Assembly: GCF_958295425.1 (NCBI RefSeq)
Contig: NC_081154.1
Location: forward strand, 3,507,139 to 3,571,138
Reading direction: 5' to 3'
DNA length: 64,000 nt
From: Solea solea
Taxonomy: Eukaryota; Chordata; Actinopteri; Pleuronectiformes; Soleidae
Shown here: piece by piece, positions 33,981-46,589 of the stretch
Layout: the number at the start of each line of letters is the position of its first letter
How positions within the stretch are numbered: the first letter of the stretch is position 1
Position numbers and translations under genes: made by a program
Notes under the pieces: model-generated
Database searches by the model: none
The model's input: the letters and a program-made list of their open reading frames with translations, nothing else
Told to the model about the DNA's origin: nothing

Positions 33981-34806
33981 GATACCGCTGCTGTGCGGGG
34001 CCCGAGAATCTGTGTGAAACCAACGCTCTTCGCGAACAAGCTTCACGCGTTCTTGCGTTCTGGAGGTGTGGCTTGCGAGGAAAATCGGACAATTTCTAAA
34101 TTCAAAATGTAGCCTGCTCCAACAGTTTTTTTTCCCAGGATCTCTAACCCTACCATTACAGACAGAAACCCAGATCGTTGTGTTTACACTATTGGCAGGT
34201 GGCCCTTGATCAATAATAGGTTAATACATAAAAAGATGAGTGTAATCAACATCTATTCACCATAAAAATCCTCTCCTCTCCTCTGATGTCACTTTGCCTG
34301 CTTCTTCTCTAAACTTGACACAGAAACATCAGCGCCACACAAATCAAACTCACTGTTTCTGCTTGTAAACGTAGTCCAGTCAAGCGTGCGAGGTTTGAAA
34401 AAGAAGACGGAAAATCCTTTAACGGCACACACATTTTTGCCTTCACACTCATCCAAAGACAAAACAGACACAAACACGAGTTTACTCTAATTACTCACAC
34501 TGCCAGTGCTATTGGCAGTGAGGGAGAGCGGTCCAGGGATTTTAACTCAAAACAAAGCAAATCTGCTGGGGTTTTTTTTCTTCGCACTCCCCTGCCAATC
34601 CCCACTACCTGCCTGCTGAATCCTGCTCTGCAGAGCGGAGCTGCTCGACAAGCGCTTATGAGTTTAAAGCCATCTGGCACTAATCTCCGTTTCAACCGTC
34701 AGGGACATCATCACTGTCATTGTCACCGCAATGGTTTATTTCCACTGGTTCTTTGTCTGGTTGTCGGTTAACAACATCGTCACCGTCGATACCTGCTCTT
34801 GAAAAA
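33981..34806. other. Intergenic stretch, no gene seen
   Basis: Unique-looking DNA with no supported exon. Confidence 0.5.
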
Positions 34807-35061
34807 TGGGCCTTTCTCGTTTGCATGTTCTCCTCCAGTGTGTGCGTGGGTTTTCTCCGGGTTCTCCATTTTCGTCCCATGGCTCAAAAACGGACAGATT
34901 TGGAAATCGGACACTCTAAATTGACCGTAGGTGTGACTGTGAGAGTGGACGGTTGTTTGTCTCCATGTGGCCACGTGATGGACTGGCGACTTGTCCAGGA
35001 TGTACCCCGCCTTTCACCCTCTGGCAGCAGCGACACTCATGTGGAGGATGAAGCCTTTATC
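34807..35061 (-). repeat. Interspersed repeat A, copy on minus strand
   Basis: Reverse complements of the family blocks occur in order: TTTGCATGTTCTCCTC, GTGTGCGTGGGTTTTCTCC, GGACACTCTAAATTGACCG, GGACTGGCGACTTGTCCAGG and CTCATGTGGAGGATGAAG. It preserves a middle part missing from some other copies. Confidence 0.8.
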
Positions 35062-36459
35062 CTTCAGTCAACTTGAATGACTTCCTACATTAAATCATAA
35101 ATATGTATCGAGGGTAAAGGTTGAATCATAAGTTCTCCTTTTCTTCTTTTTGAAGTTCCCGCAGCTACATTTAGTAGATGTTCAACTCATGACTTGATAC
35201 ACTTGCACTGAAATGGCTGATAAGTGGAAACAAACTTAATTGTCAGTAGTTCTGTAAATACTAATTAAAAGACTTGGTAATGACTAGTTTTCCTCTAACC
35301 TGAGCCTGTTCAATCATCATTTCCTATCTTTCCTGTTCCTGGTTCAATTTTCTGCACATCCATCATCTGATTAGTTTCCTGTCTGGGAATTTCCAACCAC
35401 TAAAGCCCCAGACTTTCATGATCACTACCCGATCCATACCAGAAACTCTATTTGTGATTACTGTGGTTGCCGACTGCCATGAAACAAGGGAAGAAACCCT
35501 TACTTTTACCCTAACATGCATTTATTTAATAAGAATTACTACTAGAATGAACAACATTGACAGGAAGTAGCTGCACTTTGCACATGCGTGGCACATATTG
35601 GGTAGCGGCAGTCGTGTAAGAGTACTTTTAAGAAGTTTCGTTTTTGCCCGTCTCCTGTGTTTGATTGCCTTTCATGGACTGACAGTCTAAATAATCCTCT
35701 GGTGTCACAGACTTAATTAAAACCAACTGCCCTTTATACGAGAAGTAAAGCAAAAAAAAAAAGCGTGTGTTTTAATTTCTCATTATCAGTCGTACAGCTG
35801 AAGAGACTTTTCCCTATGAATAAAATAACTGATATGAAGCGAAGCTCACTTGGAAGTCAATGTTCAAACAAATAACAGTAAAAAGAATTAAAATGACACT
35901 GTGCTCGTCATCACTGTGGTTCTCCTCCAGGCGCAACTTTCTCGCCACCAGTTTACAGCCTCGACTCCTCCTGCTCTGGAGCTTCAGAATGTAACGGTTT
36001 TAATTTTCACAGATCCTGGCTGTTGCTGCCGTGGGCCATGAGAATTACATATGCAATTTCAGAAAAGCCGGGCGCTGCTTTTGCGATATAATTGATGTGC
36101 CGTGCAGTGAGAGCTAATGCTTCGGCAGACGTACAAAAGTAGCACAAAGAACACTGACAGAAAGACAATGAAAATTACTGTATGATGATGATGATGATGA
36201 TGATGATGCTGATGATAAAGACAATAAGATGATTCAGAAAAGACTTTCAATACAGCCTCCGGGGGCTTTATAAGATAATATGTTTTCTGAGAAATAAATG
36301 TCTTTTCGTTTCTCTTTAGAAACATTACGGTACATATAGTGTCTCTCTCTGTTAATGCAATAGTTTCATTTTACCCATGCATCATTGATATATACAGACA
36401 GTGGTTAAGCATATTTATGCAGCATTGCAGTGGCTTTAAATAGGATTTCTGTTATAATA
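35062..36459. other. Intergenic stretch, no gene seen
   Basis: No coding signal. It holds a (GAT)n tract listed separately and an A-rich run at 35752. Confidence 0.5.
36182..36216. repeat. (GAT)n trinucleotide repeat
   Basis: About ten GAT units with one GCT interruption. Confidence 0.9.
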
Positions 36460-36534
36460 TGTGGAGTGCCCCAGGGTTCAATTGTAGGCCCAATCATTTT
36501 TCCCTTGTATAAGCTCCCTATTGTCATTTATTAA
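36460..36534 (+). pseudogene. Short dead LINE reverse transcriptase fragment
   Basis: It translates as CGVPQGSIVGPIIFPLYKLP and then VIY before a stop. This is reverse transcriptase motif B. Neither motif A nor motif C is recognisable nearby, so it is a fossil fragment of an L2-like LINE. Confidence 0.75.
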
Positions 36535-37923
36535 GGGTGAATGTAAAGTATGTCTTAACTGTCTTAACATCTCCTCTACCCTGTCATCCAAAAAGTTTGC
36601 CATCTTTTAGGACTAACGTTAAGGAAATGTAAACTTTAAGTTTTTTAATATATGTCCTGTATGTTCCCGGCCATGACACGAGTTGTGTTCTTTCACCGTT
36701 TCATGCTCATTTCACCCTCTTCTTCTTCTTCTTTATCATCCCAAGGTTCCTGCACAGTAATTATGAAATAATAACACAGCAATGCATTCATTTGCAACAC
36801 ATTATTTGAAATTTGCATTAAATTTAAATGTAAATTTGGCCACAGTGACAGATACACCTTAGGCATTCTAACTGAACAGAGTTAACGCTGCATTGTGTGC
36901 GACTTCATACGGATGTCTGCTACATTTAAACCGTTGTCAAATGAGTTCCCACAATGCTGATTAAGCCTGTCAGCTCCACGTGACTCTCTCTATAAAGTGG
37001 GACATCTTCATACAGAAGTACTATCACTAAAAGTACCATGAAGCGGCCATGAAACGTCTCAGAATGGATATACATATCCAGAGGTTCAGTAGAACTTCTA
37101 AATGTATTTCAATCACAATGAGCTTCCCGTGAACATGATAGTCCGATATTGAAAATATGCGCTCCGCCAACAACAATCAAGCGTTCCCTAAACTATGTGA
37201 CTATGTGTTTGCATGTGCACAACACAGCTGCTGCTGTTTCTTTCACCACGCGGCTCCAATTCAGTTGTCTAGATAGAGTCTAGACAGTTTTTTGTTTTTT
37301 CTGATGTTTCAATATAAAGGTTTATCGCAAAAATGTAATGAAGCATTTACACATTACTGGCCATGACGTAGGGAGAGTCACACGACTTTGTCTTCTGTCA
37401 AAAACTATCAGAGCAATTGAGATCACTGTTCCAAAACCATGAAAACTTTGAAAAAGCAGGATGAGATTTTACGAGGAAAAATGGGATGTTTTCAGACTCA
37501 ACATTACGCAAAAGTGCCTTCAATGGAAATACCTGCAAGTTGAAATTTTAGAAAATTATCGCTTTTATTTTGCGAAAAAAGAGAGAACTATATTAGAGCA
37601 TTAGAGACCGCACTGTCCTGGTAATTCCCCCACATATCTGAGGGAGATTCTGCACTGGAGCTTTAAAACTATGGATAAGTCAACTTTGAAGAAAACATTG
37701 CTCATATGAAGATGTCAGTGTTAATACAAAGCTAAAGTCAGAGGGCATGTCATGGTCAAGTCATGGTCCAGATGCTGCACCATTTGCTTCATTGTTTTTG
37801 CTTTACCCATGACCTCAAACCAGCAAATGATCTAATGCAGAGAGGCAGAGGCAGTGCATTATGGGACCAACGTCCACACAAACTCCAACGAGTCGTCACG
37901 TCAAGAGGATTGACTGACCAATC

Positions 37924-37978
37924 TCCCTGGAGACACTATTCAGAGAGAGTCCCTCTCTCTGAATAGTGTCTTCAGGGA
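37924..37978. repeat. Near-perfect 26-bp inverted repeat, 3-nt loop
   Basis: The arm at 37924-37949 (TCCCTGGAGACACTATTC, then AGAGAGAG) pairs with 37953-37978 at 25 of 26 positions. The loop is TCC. The very short loop is typical of a snap-back or template-switch palindrome and is too tight for an ordinary microRNA precursor. Confidence 0.9.
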
Positions 37979-38904
37979 AGAAATGCACTATGTCTCTTAA
38001 AAGGGAGGATAATTTGGAGTGCTTGAGTAAATACATCTGCCTTTTTATTCACTTCTTTGTCAGACATCTTGCTGGTTTAAATGACAGGAAATGTGAGTGT
38101 TTTCCTCCATCTATCCTTCTCTGGAACCTTTTGGATGTATAGGACTAAATGTGTTGGACTGAATAATAACTTTATGTGTTCATGATACCTTTGACCTGCA
38201 GGTGTACTGGGCTCTAAGCTCTCACAGAATCATTTGGTTATCGTTTCAGTTCAAGCTGCAGGAGGCAGGATTGCCAGAACGATAAGTGACTGTCGAGTTT
38301 CATCCACAGGTTGTGAAAACACTGACATTTTGACATCATCTCATCAGACGGATGAACATGGACAGACACTCATTTGCAACAGACGACCAGAGTTAATCTC
38401 TCCAGCTCTAAAACTCTCAGCCAGTATTGACTTGTTTTATTGTGTTTATTGCCCAACTCTGTTTTAGGCCGTTTGTTTCTGTCAGTGCAGATGCAGCAAT
38501 CTGTGGCTGTAAACAGCGTTCACAGGAGGTGCAGAAGTGTTCTTCTCTCTGTATATCACCTGCTTTACTCTACATTAGGCTGAAACATAATTGTGGAATC
38601 AATAACATGAATATCATTCTGCCCACGTCGTGAACAGCCTTCAAGTAAATCAGGTTTTTTTTTATGTTTTTGAGGTTGAGCAAAGATCAGTGTGTGGCTC
38701 AAACTTTAGGAAGGTAGGTTCCTTGTTCATGGTCAGCAGATGAACCGTGACCTAATGATATCAATGTTAGCTGCACTGGACGAGGAAAAAAAAACAATAT
38801 CTGTGATGGAGGTTGAATGTGTCAATAATAAAATCCAGGTTTGCAGGTTTTGCAGTTTTTTTTTGAAAAAAAAATCCCATAATGAGGCTCGTTGCCTCAG
38901 ACTA

Positions 38905-38906
<2 letters not shown>

Positions 38907-38942
<36 letters not shown>
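38907..38942. repeat. (GT)n microsatellite
   Basis: About 18 uninterrupted GT units. Confidence 0.95.
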
Positions 38943-38943
<1 letters not shown>

Positions 38944-39230
38944 AGTGTATGGCGGAATAACCATGTACGATTGATTTTCTCTGGGAAATCTCACTGCTGA
39001 GTACGACAGAAGTACTGCAGTGCATACAAAGTACAACCACCATGTTCTCACCATGTGTTGTGAACACAAACGTCCTCTTTATTACGTAAACTGTTGCTTG
39101 TGCAATGACTCGCTTCATCAAAACTACAATCACACACGTTATTAAAAAATAAAACCATGATGCAGAGCTTCACAGCTACTACAGCTACTACTTCTATTAA
39201 CCTTCTACTTCTATTAACTTTTTGTTTAAT

Positions 39231-39430
39231 TTAACCATTAAAGGGCCAGAAAATGTCCCGTGAGTTAAGTGCTTTTGTCCATTTTTCCAGAATAACTTTC
39301 AGTATCTGGCAGTTATTTATAATTTACTGCATGTTAAAATGGTGTATTAACAATTTAAAATGAAGAAAAACAAAGCGTTTGTACATGAACACCAGATTTT
39401 ATGTGTTACATTTGAAATTTGAACAGAAGA
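39231..39430 (-). repeat. Interspersed repeat family X, copy 2
   Basis: On the minus strand it reads TTCAAATTTCAAATGTAACAC, AAAATCTGGTGTTCATGTAC, CAGTAAATTATAAATAACTG and ACATTTTCTGGCCCTTTAAT. The same blocks are in the same order at 63855-64000. It covers the second half of the family. Confidence 0.8.
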
Positions 39431-39460
39431 AAAAAAAGGCCAACTATGTACAGGAATTTT

Positions 39461-39505
39461 GTGTGTGTGTGCGTGTGTGTGTGCGTGTGCGTGTGCGTGT
39501 GTGTG
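39461..39505. repeat. (GT)n with GC interruptions
   Basis: An alternating purine-pyrimidine tract of GT and GC dinucleotides, 45 bp. Confidence 0.9.
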
Positions 39506-39627
39506 CACGAGAGGGAGCACAAGTTATAAACCTGGACACCAGATGGTTCATCAGCAGGTCACAGTTTGTCCTCATTGACAGGAAGTAGATCACTGAGGAC
39601 CAGATTGTTACCTAATTACTACAGGAC

Positions 39628-39656
<29 letters not shown>
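39628..39656. repeat. (CA)n microsatellite
   Basis: About 14 CA units, in a cluster of five such tracts between 38.9 and 40.3 kb. Confidence 0.95.
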
Positions 39657-39660
<4 letters not shown>

Positions 39661-39962
39661 TTCTCTATAGTTATGAGGACACGACGCATCCCCTTGACTC
39701 CTAACCTTAATCGAACAATTCTAGTCGTAGCCCTGTGAGGTTCTGCCTCATTACGACCAGGTTTTTGGTCTCGAAGAGGACTACTGGTCCTGACAAAGTC
39801 CTAAAGAGATAAGAAATTCAACAACACACACACACACACACAGTGCCCTGGTTGTCAAATAGGCCATTCTCTTGCCTTTCTCTTTCCTTTTCCCAGAGTG
39901 CATTTTAACACTGGACCTGTCAGATGGCTCCTCATTTCCAACTGTCCTAGTGTGTCCTGCCA

Positions 39963-39964
<2 letters not shown>

Positions 39965-39999
<35 letters not shown>

Positions 40000-40130
40000 C
40001 ACCATTTACACAAACACCATAAGTATCTGTACACATACGGTATGTTAAGGGTGCAGCAGAGGTTTTATGAGCATGTTTATGTAAAATATGGAATATTATA
40101 TTATTAACCCAACACACGCACACGAACACA

Positions 40131-40166
<36 letters not shown>

Positions 40167-40310
40167 ACACACACACTGACGACACCATTTACACAAACAC
40201 CATAAGTATCTGTACACATACGGTATGTTAAGGGTACAGCAGAGGTTTTATGAGCATGTTTATGTAAAATATGGAATATTATATTATTAACCCAACACAC
40301 ACACACACAC
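39965..40310. repeat. Tandem duplication of a 183-bp CA-rich block
   Basis: The segment 39998-40116 (GACACCATTTACACAAACAC through TTATTAACCCAACACAC) recurs at 40181-40299 with one clear difference (GGTGCAGC versus GGTACAGC). Each copy is preceded and followed by (CA)n. The repeat period is 183 bp, and the high identity implies a recent event, probably by exchange between CA tracts. Confidence 0.95.
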
Positions 40311-41749
40311 TCATTTTTTCCTGTTGACCTCTCACTTGCTCACATCTCCATTAGCATTTCTCCTCACCTTCAGCATTACTCTAGAACTTTTCATCCTCTT
40401 ATTCCACCACACATACACAACTCACACACACTCAGTTCCACTGCCAGTGCTAGAAGACATCATTGCCCCAAAGGTGAGTTGATTATTGATTATTGAGGCA
40501 TATTCCACCTCTGCGCTAATCTGTTTTTTTTCGGCATTTCCAAAAAGAAGCAAAATTGGAAACACCTGCATATGCATTGAATTAAAGCAACTGTCAACGC
40601 CTTCACTGTCAACTCAATAGTGTGAGAGCAGCAGGTTTAGTCAATCGATGTAGATAAACATGTTTTTAAAAGATAGTTTGAGGCATTTTATCAGTGTCTA
40701 ACATCCAATATAAGCTGCAACATAGAGATCCAATGACAACAATATAACACAGGCATCAGAGATCCTATATAGATTCTTTCAAACACTCCTTTCTTCCTAA
40801 ATGCCAACAGTTTTATTTAATAGTAAGTGAGAGAGGGATAGAGAGAATGCATACGTTTGACTTTGCTGACACTGCTCTCTTACTTCTGCACAAGTACATT
40901 TGTTTTCTTCTGTTATTTTCATGCCTGAAATGAAACGATTGTGTTGTCGTTGTAACGATGACACCCGGTGAAATCTCAGTGAATAGGCCTTGATGAGAAG
41001 CCGCGACAAAGTCCTGCTGCATTTGAAAAAAAAATGGAATAGGAAGAAAAACAAAACAACAACACAGACACAAAAACCCATCGACACTCGCTGATAAAAG
41101 ACTTTGAACAACAAAAACACACTCTGACGCTCTTGCAAAAGTGTAATCAGTCGCCGGGGTGTCGACGCCAGCGTTTGGCCAGTTAAAAGTGTAAATTCCC
41201 AACCTCTGCCAGTGCCAGTCTGCCAAGACACAATCCCATTACTGTGACATCTCTAAAGTGCATTTTACTCACTGGCACAATACGTCCAAAATGTCACGTC
41301 TCCTGTTGCTGTTGTAATAAGCGGCGCAGTTGCCAACTGGCTGCCGTGCCTTTTTGCGAGTAGCGCACAGTTTGGGCACCAGCTGTGCGGCATTAACGTC
41401 TGCAGCAGTATCTGTGTTTCACCAGCAGGGGTACAGCAAGCAATTACACACCCATGTGGAGGACTGTGGGCTCTCTGCCTCTCTTTATCTGCTCAACAAT
41501 CGTTATTATGTCATATTAAAAACACACAGGACAAATCATGACGTCGAATAGTGTTGGTGACGAGTTTGTTCTGGAAGAGAAACTGTGTGACACTTTGTCA
41601 AATCAAAGTTTATTTTACTCTTTACTTACAGGCTTCTAGCAGCAGACTGTTGTCAGGACAGAAATGCTATAATTTTGCACACATTTTCAGCACAAACTGT
41701 GCAAGACGGAACAAAACAGAACCATGCTGAAGACAACTGCCGCAAATTA
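40311..41749. other. Intergenic stretch, no gene seen
   Basis: No supported gene. Overlapping minus-strand frames at 40797-41231 have no domain. Confidence 0.5.
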
Positions 41750-41812
41750 GACTAGCGAAGCTGGGAATCAAACCCACAACCTTCATGTTCTACCACTGAG
41801 CTACCGTCGCCC
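41750..41812 (-). repeat. tRNA-derived SINE head
   Basis: On the minus strand GGTAGCTCAGTGGTAGAAC contains a pol III box A (TAGCTCAGTGG) and GGGTTTGATTCCC fits box B with one change. The spacing is that of a tRNA, but no acceptor stem pairs properly, so it is a SINE promoter remnant and not a tRNA gene. Confidence 0.65.
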
Positions 41813-42199
41813 TTGGGGATTCAGTTCAGTTGAAGGTTTGCAACATTCAGACGGTCCGAGTTTGCTTCCACACTTTAGTGTAACAAACCGAACCTTTTCA
41901 ACGACGTATTCCCCAAAAAAAATGTTCCGAGCAAACAAACAAGGGTTTGATTAATAAGGGCTGGAGTGAATGCAGCATTAAAGTCCTCATAAAAAGGTGC
42001 ACGAGTAGCCTTCACATAATCAGTTGGCTTTTAGAGCAGCTGAAAGCACAATTTTGTACAAAATGATCAAAGTATCTGTACTTAGATTTTTAGCAGCTTT
42101 TACTTTTACTCCACTGCATTTCCTCTAACCACGTCTGTTACTCGTTACTACCAAATAAAACCAGAAGAACGGTTGGTGAGCTGCTTTACGCTAGTTTTC

Positions 42200-42312
42200 A
42201 TCCATTCACACACTTCAACATGGGGTTAAGTGTCTTGCTCAAGGACACATAGAGACTAGCAGAGCCAGGAATTGAACCCCAGAACCTTCCAGTGACTACA
42301 ACTTCTACCAAA
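42200..42312 (-). repeat. MIR/CORE-like SINE fragment
   Basis: On the minus strand GGGGTTCAATTCCTGGCTC gives a box B (GGTTCAATTCC), followed by CTGCTAGTCTCTATGTGTCC and TTGAGCAAGACACTTAACCCC. The latter resembles the conserved core of MIR-type SINEs (TGACCTTGGGCAAGTTACTTAACC). Class is inferred from that similarity. Confidence 0.65.
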
Positions 42313-45166
42313 GTCATTTACTTTAAAGACCTTTACTTAAATATTAAGGTAAGGTACTTTATGCAGGACAGCCACAACACGGCACAATGACATATTATAG
42401 GTGCACTTGGACGACAGCCCGCTCTCTGCTGGGGGAGACACCGCTGTCGGCTGAGAGACAGAGAGACGTTCCTGAGGGACGAGATCAGGACATTTGTTTG
42501 AGTGGATACGTGACGCTGTCCCTGTCTTCATAATACTGTCGGGTTGGTTGAGGGGGCGGGGCATGGAGAGAGTTATACACCACTTTAATGGATGCAACTT
42601 AGATGAGTCATCAAAAAAAGCCTCAAAGCAGGGCATAGCAACCGCTAAAATACAATATGAATATGAGACAAATCGCTTTTTTGATATGATTAGGTTGTAG
42701 GTAACATTCCAAGCAACATAGAGTGTGAAACAGAGTGTGAAACAAATGTATTAGACCATATCAGAATCATTTTTTTATGTTTCTGTAATGGTTAAAACAC
42801 CAGTATGTAGAAACTCTTCAACCGAAATTATACTTTTAATGCTAAAATACAATTATAGTACGGCTCATAATTATTTCTTGATTAAGACGTCAAATTATAG
42901 TCCTTCACTGAACAGGAAAATGTAGTTTTAGTGGTTAAATGTAACGCTTGATTCATTTCTGACTCATATTTGGCTACAAAAAGGTGAATTCAGTTTGTTA
43001 TTTGACAAATAAATAAGAATAAAATGTTTCTCTTTAAAGATTTCTAAAATATTTATGTGTTCTCATTGTTATGAAAGGTGGTCTCATAAATGTGATTAAA
43101 GCTTGTATTCTTCTAATCAATTTAAAACGTATAATTACAGGCTCCAGCATTCTGTCGAGCTTCAAGTGGAAGGAGGTCAAACTCCAATCAAATGTGTCTT
43201 TAAATCACAACCTCTTGTGAACAATGTAAGGATAATATAAACTACAGGACCACTTGCTTTAAGTATTAGTTTCATTGTTCATTTTCACTTGATGGGGGAG
43301 CATTTCATGCCAGCGTAAGCCATCAGAGACTTGCTGTCACTCTCTCTGTGGGTACATGGGGCCGTCTCTTCACGTCACCTCAGATCATTATGAAGTCAAA
43401 TCTACAGGTTTTTATTATGTGGCCACAACGTTTTGATGCAACCGAGTGAAAGCCAGAAAGATAATGAATCTCTTCTCGTCCACTTTGATCTGTAAAGCAT
43501 CTCGGCTCAGGCCGCCGCAGCTCGAGACAAAACAACACGAGCGTTTGGCCCCGACACAAATAAAAACACTGAATCTCCAGCTGTTTCTCCACATTTGCCC
43601 TCCGTCTCTGCGTCAGCGCTCGGCTGATTGTTTCCCAGAAGCAGAGCGGCCTCCGTCTGACGAGCGGTCAGTGCACGGCGGCTGGAGTGGACCGGAGGGC
43701 GGCGCACTACCAACAATGGCCTGGAGGAGAGCCAAGCGTTGCCAGGGTGACCGAGCTGCCGAAGAAAATCTCTTTGTGTTGTTACCATGGCAACAACTGT
43801 GGTTAGGTAGGAAGGGAAGAATGAATGGATGGATGGATGGAATGAGGCGAGAGAGAGAGAGAGTTGGTGATGGGAGGAGGAGGAAAAAGACAGAGAGGCA
43901 GAGACACAGGTGCCAGGATGAGTTGTAAAGAAGGGTTTGAAGATGTGAGTGCAACACTTTATTATTCCCTCCATCTCTGCCATGTTGATGGCTCCTCGAC
44001 TGTGGGGGGAGAATTCACAGGGTTTTTGCAGTAACCTCATCTTTAACAAAGTTACTCAGCAGATTCCTTTGAGTGGCTGCGACTGTACTGTACGTCTGCA
44101 GGCAGGGTGGCGTGTGCAGGAATCACCTCCTTTTTATTTCTCTCTTTCGCTTAGGGCCCATTTCTCTCCCTCTTTTATCTCTTTTTTGTTTTCTGGTGCC
44201 GAGAGGTTTTAGAATGTGGAATCGTCGTGACTTCAGAACATTAATTGGAACCATTTCTTTCTTCTTCTTCTTTTTTTTAAATGTTTGAACTGCTCCTCTC
44301 GTTCCCAGTGTGTCTGAAATGATTGCATAAGTCTAGTGAGGAGGGCGGGGGGATGGGGAGGTTGATGCCAGCGCTGTGGAAAGTCTTTCTTCTCTGCATC
44401 TCTGGGTTAAGCATATGTGAGTTTGTGTGAGACAACACACTGTAACATACAATCTAATATATTAGTTTCATAATTTTACTTACTTACGAGGTCAGAGAAG
44501 TGGAAGTTGAGAGGAGAACGTGACAGAGAGTGTGGATTACTTCCCCACACTGAGCTCCCGGTTACATTTGTGTTATATATATATATATGCAGATTTATGC
44601 AACACTCCCCTTTTCCTGCTACTATTATTATTACTCAAAGCAACTGGAAATGTTTTATATCACCCCCCCCCTCCAATTCAACACTTCACACACTGCCTCA
44701 CATATTCTAATGTGCATGAGGGAGATTAGAGGGGAAATTGAATCAAATCAAATCAAATCTACCCGAAAATTGCACGAAGCTCGTTGGAAAGGTATCTGTT
44801 ATCCAACACCAGCGCTGCATCTCATCTCATCTCTCCACATTACCATGGGGAAAAGGCCACGTGGTGACGGAATAATGTAGGTCTTAGGTTTAAGGACTGA
44901 CTTTAAAAACATTCCCTCAGATATTATGTGGTCAGTCTTTTTCCCTTTTTTTTCCTCGACACATTCAGGCCATCGGAGGAACAGGAAACGGGCACAGCAG
45001 GGAGGCAGAGGCAGGAGGAAGCTGCGTGCTCCGCCTTGGTCTTAATTGATATTCCAGCCAAGGAGTGGGAATATTCATATGTCAGGAAGTGCTGTTATGT
45101 CTCTTGGGAGTCGGCAGAGATTAAGGTGTGGCAGAAGGTATCACACTGCTTAAATGCCTTGCATGT

Positions 45167-45167
<1 letters not shown>

Positions 45168-45200
<33 letters not shown>
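45168..45200. repeat. (CA)n microsatellite
   Basis: About 16 CA units. Confidence 0.95.
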
Positions 45201-45203
<3 letters not shown>

Positions 45204-45366
45204 CATGTATACACAATCAAAAAAACATTCACAGACAACCGAAACTTTATTTTTCACATGCTCATGTAACCCTGAATCTAGATAGGTAGTGTTCTCAGGG
45301 CTGTGGTTGATACGTAGGCTACAGTTCCAGTGTTCTACTGTTATTCACACAACACATGCATCGCAC

Positions 45367-45415
<49 letters not shown>

Positions 45416-45418
45416 ACA
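45367..45418. repeat. (CA)n microsatellite
   Basis: About 25 CA units with one TCACAC interruption. Confidence 0.95.
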
Positions 45419-45689
45419 CCTGACAACACGGGCAGGTAGGAACCAAAAAACACCAGGGCGTGTAAATACAATAAAACAAACTCACATTAAAATAATCACT
45501 CGTATTATTTATATGTACACATATAGATATATTAGTTCTATATAATATGCAACGCACATCACTATTATATTAAAAAGTATATAAGATATAACTTAGATAT
45601 AAACTTGATAATTATAATCATGTGCAACAGGAAAAGGACGTCATAAATTAATATAAATACAAAACGATATAAACCGTAGCCAAGGTTAG

Positions 45690-45690
<1 letters not shown>

Positions 45691-45740
<50 letters not shown>
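45691..45740. repeat. (CA)n microsatellite
   Basis: About 25 uninterrupted units, one of the longest in the window. Confidence 0.95.
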
Positions 45741-45742
<2 letters not shown>

Positions 45743-46589
45743 ACACATTCACTTTGTCATTCAAAGACTCACTCACTCACTCACTCACTTGTCCTGTTGC
45801 ATGATTTTGTTAAAGTAAAGTGAGTGAAGCCTTTCATCGCGCCTGAGTCGCTCTTACAGTTTGTCACTGTTGGAAATCGATATGACTGTAAAGGGAAACC
45901 TGGCTGTTAAACACAGAGAAAGTGCATTCACACACAGTTAGTGCCAAATCATTATATATATAATAATATATACATTATTTTCTCTCCTCTTTCCCTCTGT
46001 AGCCTAATCTCATGCTCAACTACGACAGAGCTCCGGAAATCACTTTAAAATCCACGACTGAGCGACATATCGCGGAACATGACAGAACTGACCCTTGTTC
46101 TTAATCTGATAAACTTTGCCCTCATCCTGCTCCAGAAAACACACACTGAAATAGAAGCATGTAAAATAAACTAAAGTAAGCAAGTGTTGGATTGTTTAAA
46201 CAAGCGGAATCAGGTCCAGGTTCCAGTAAAATACTTTCCCCTGCGCTCCTTCACTGTGTACTGTGTACTGTGTTCTGTGTACTGTGTACAACAGCTCTCT
46301 CTCTACCACCTTGACTTTAACACAAATACAGCCGTCAAAGAGACAAGTTGCCTTTAACTTCCTGCCAAAAAGGCGTCGTTTGAACTCGACTGTTGCTACC
46401 TCTCTGTAGCTTCATAAGGATGGATTTGATTTGTAGTGAGAGGCAAATGTTTTACTTTGCAGATGAAACTCTGCAGGTCCATAAAACTGCCATGATGTTA
46501 TATCCTCATATACAACAAGAGAAAACTGCGCTTTTCACCCAAGACCAGATATTCTATTAGTTTAAAGCACCATCAGATAGTAATGGTCG

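Larger units (their letters stand above)
36535..39230. other. Intergenic stretch, no gene seen
   Basis: It contains a near-perfect hairpin at 37924 and a (GT)n tract at 38907. Otherwise there is no recognisable feature. Confidence 0.5.
42313..46589. other. Intergenic stretch, no gene seen
   Basis: AT-rich DNA with CA tracts listed separately and short GGAT and GA runs near 43825-43862. Open frames at 43446-44049 on both strands overlap each other and have no domain. (CACT)n lies at 45767-45788, and TGTACTG-type repeats at 46256-46290. Confidence 0.5.

Noticed and set aside
37924..37978. Transcription terminator hairpin
   Set aside because: Bacterial-type terminators do not apply in this vertebrate context, and no T-run follows.
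39947..40306. 119-codon minus-strand frame with duplicated peptide
   Set aside because: The duplicated peptide simply reflects the 183-bp tandem repeat and CA tracts. No sign of coding selection.
41750..41812. tRNA gene on the minus strand
   Set aside because: Box A and box B are present, but the acceptor stem does not pair and box B is altered, so a SINE remnant is the better call.
43446..44049. Overlapping frames of 160 and 180 codons on both strands
   Set aside because: They contain simple GGAT and GA repeats and lack any recognisable domain or splice pattern.
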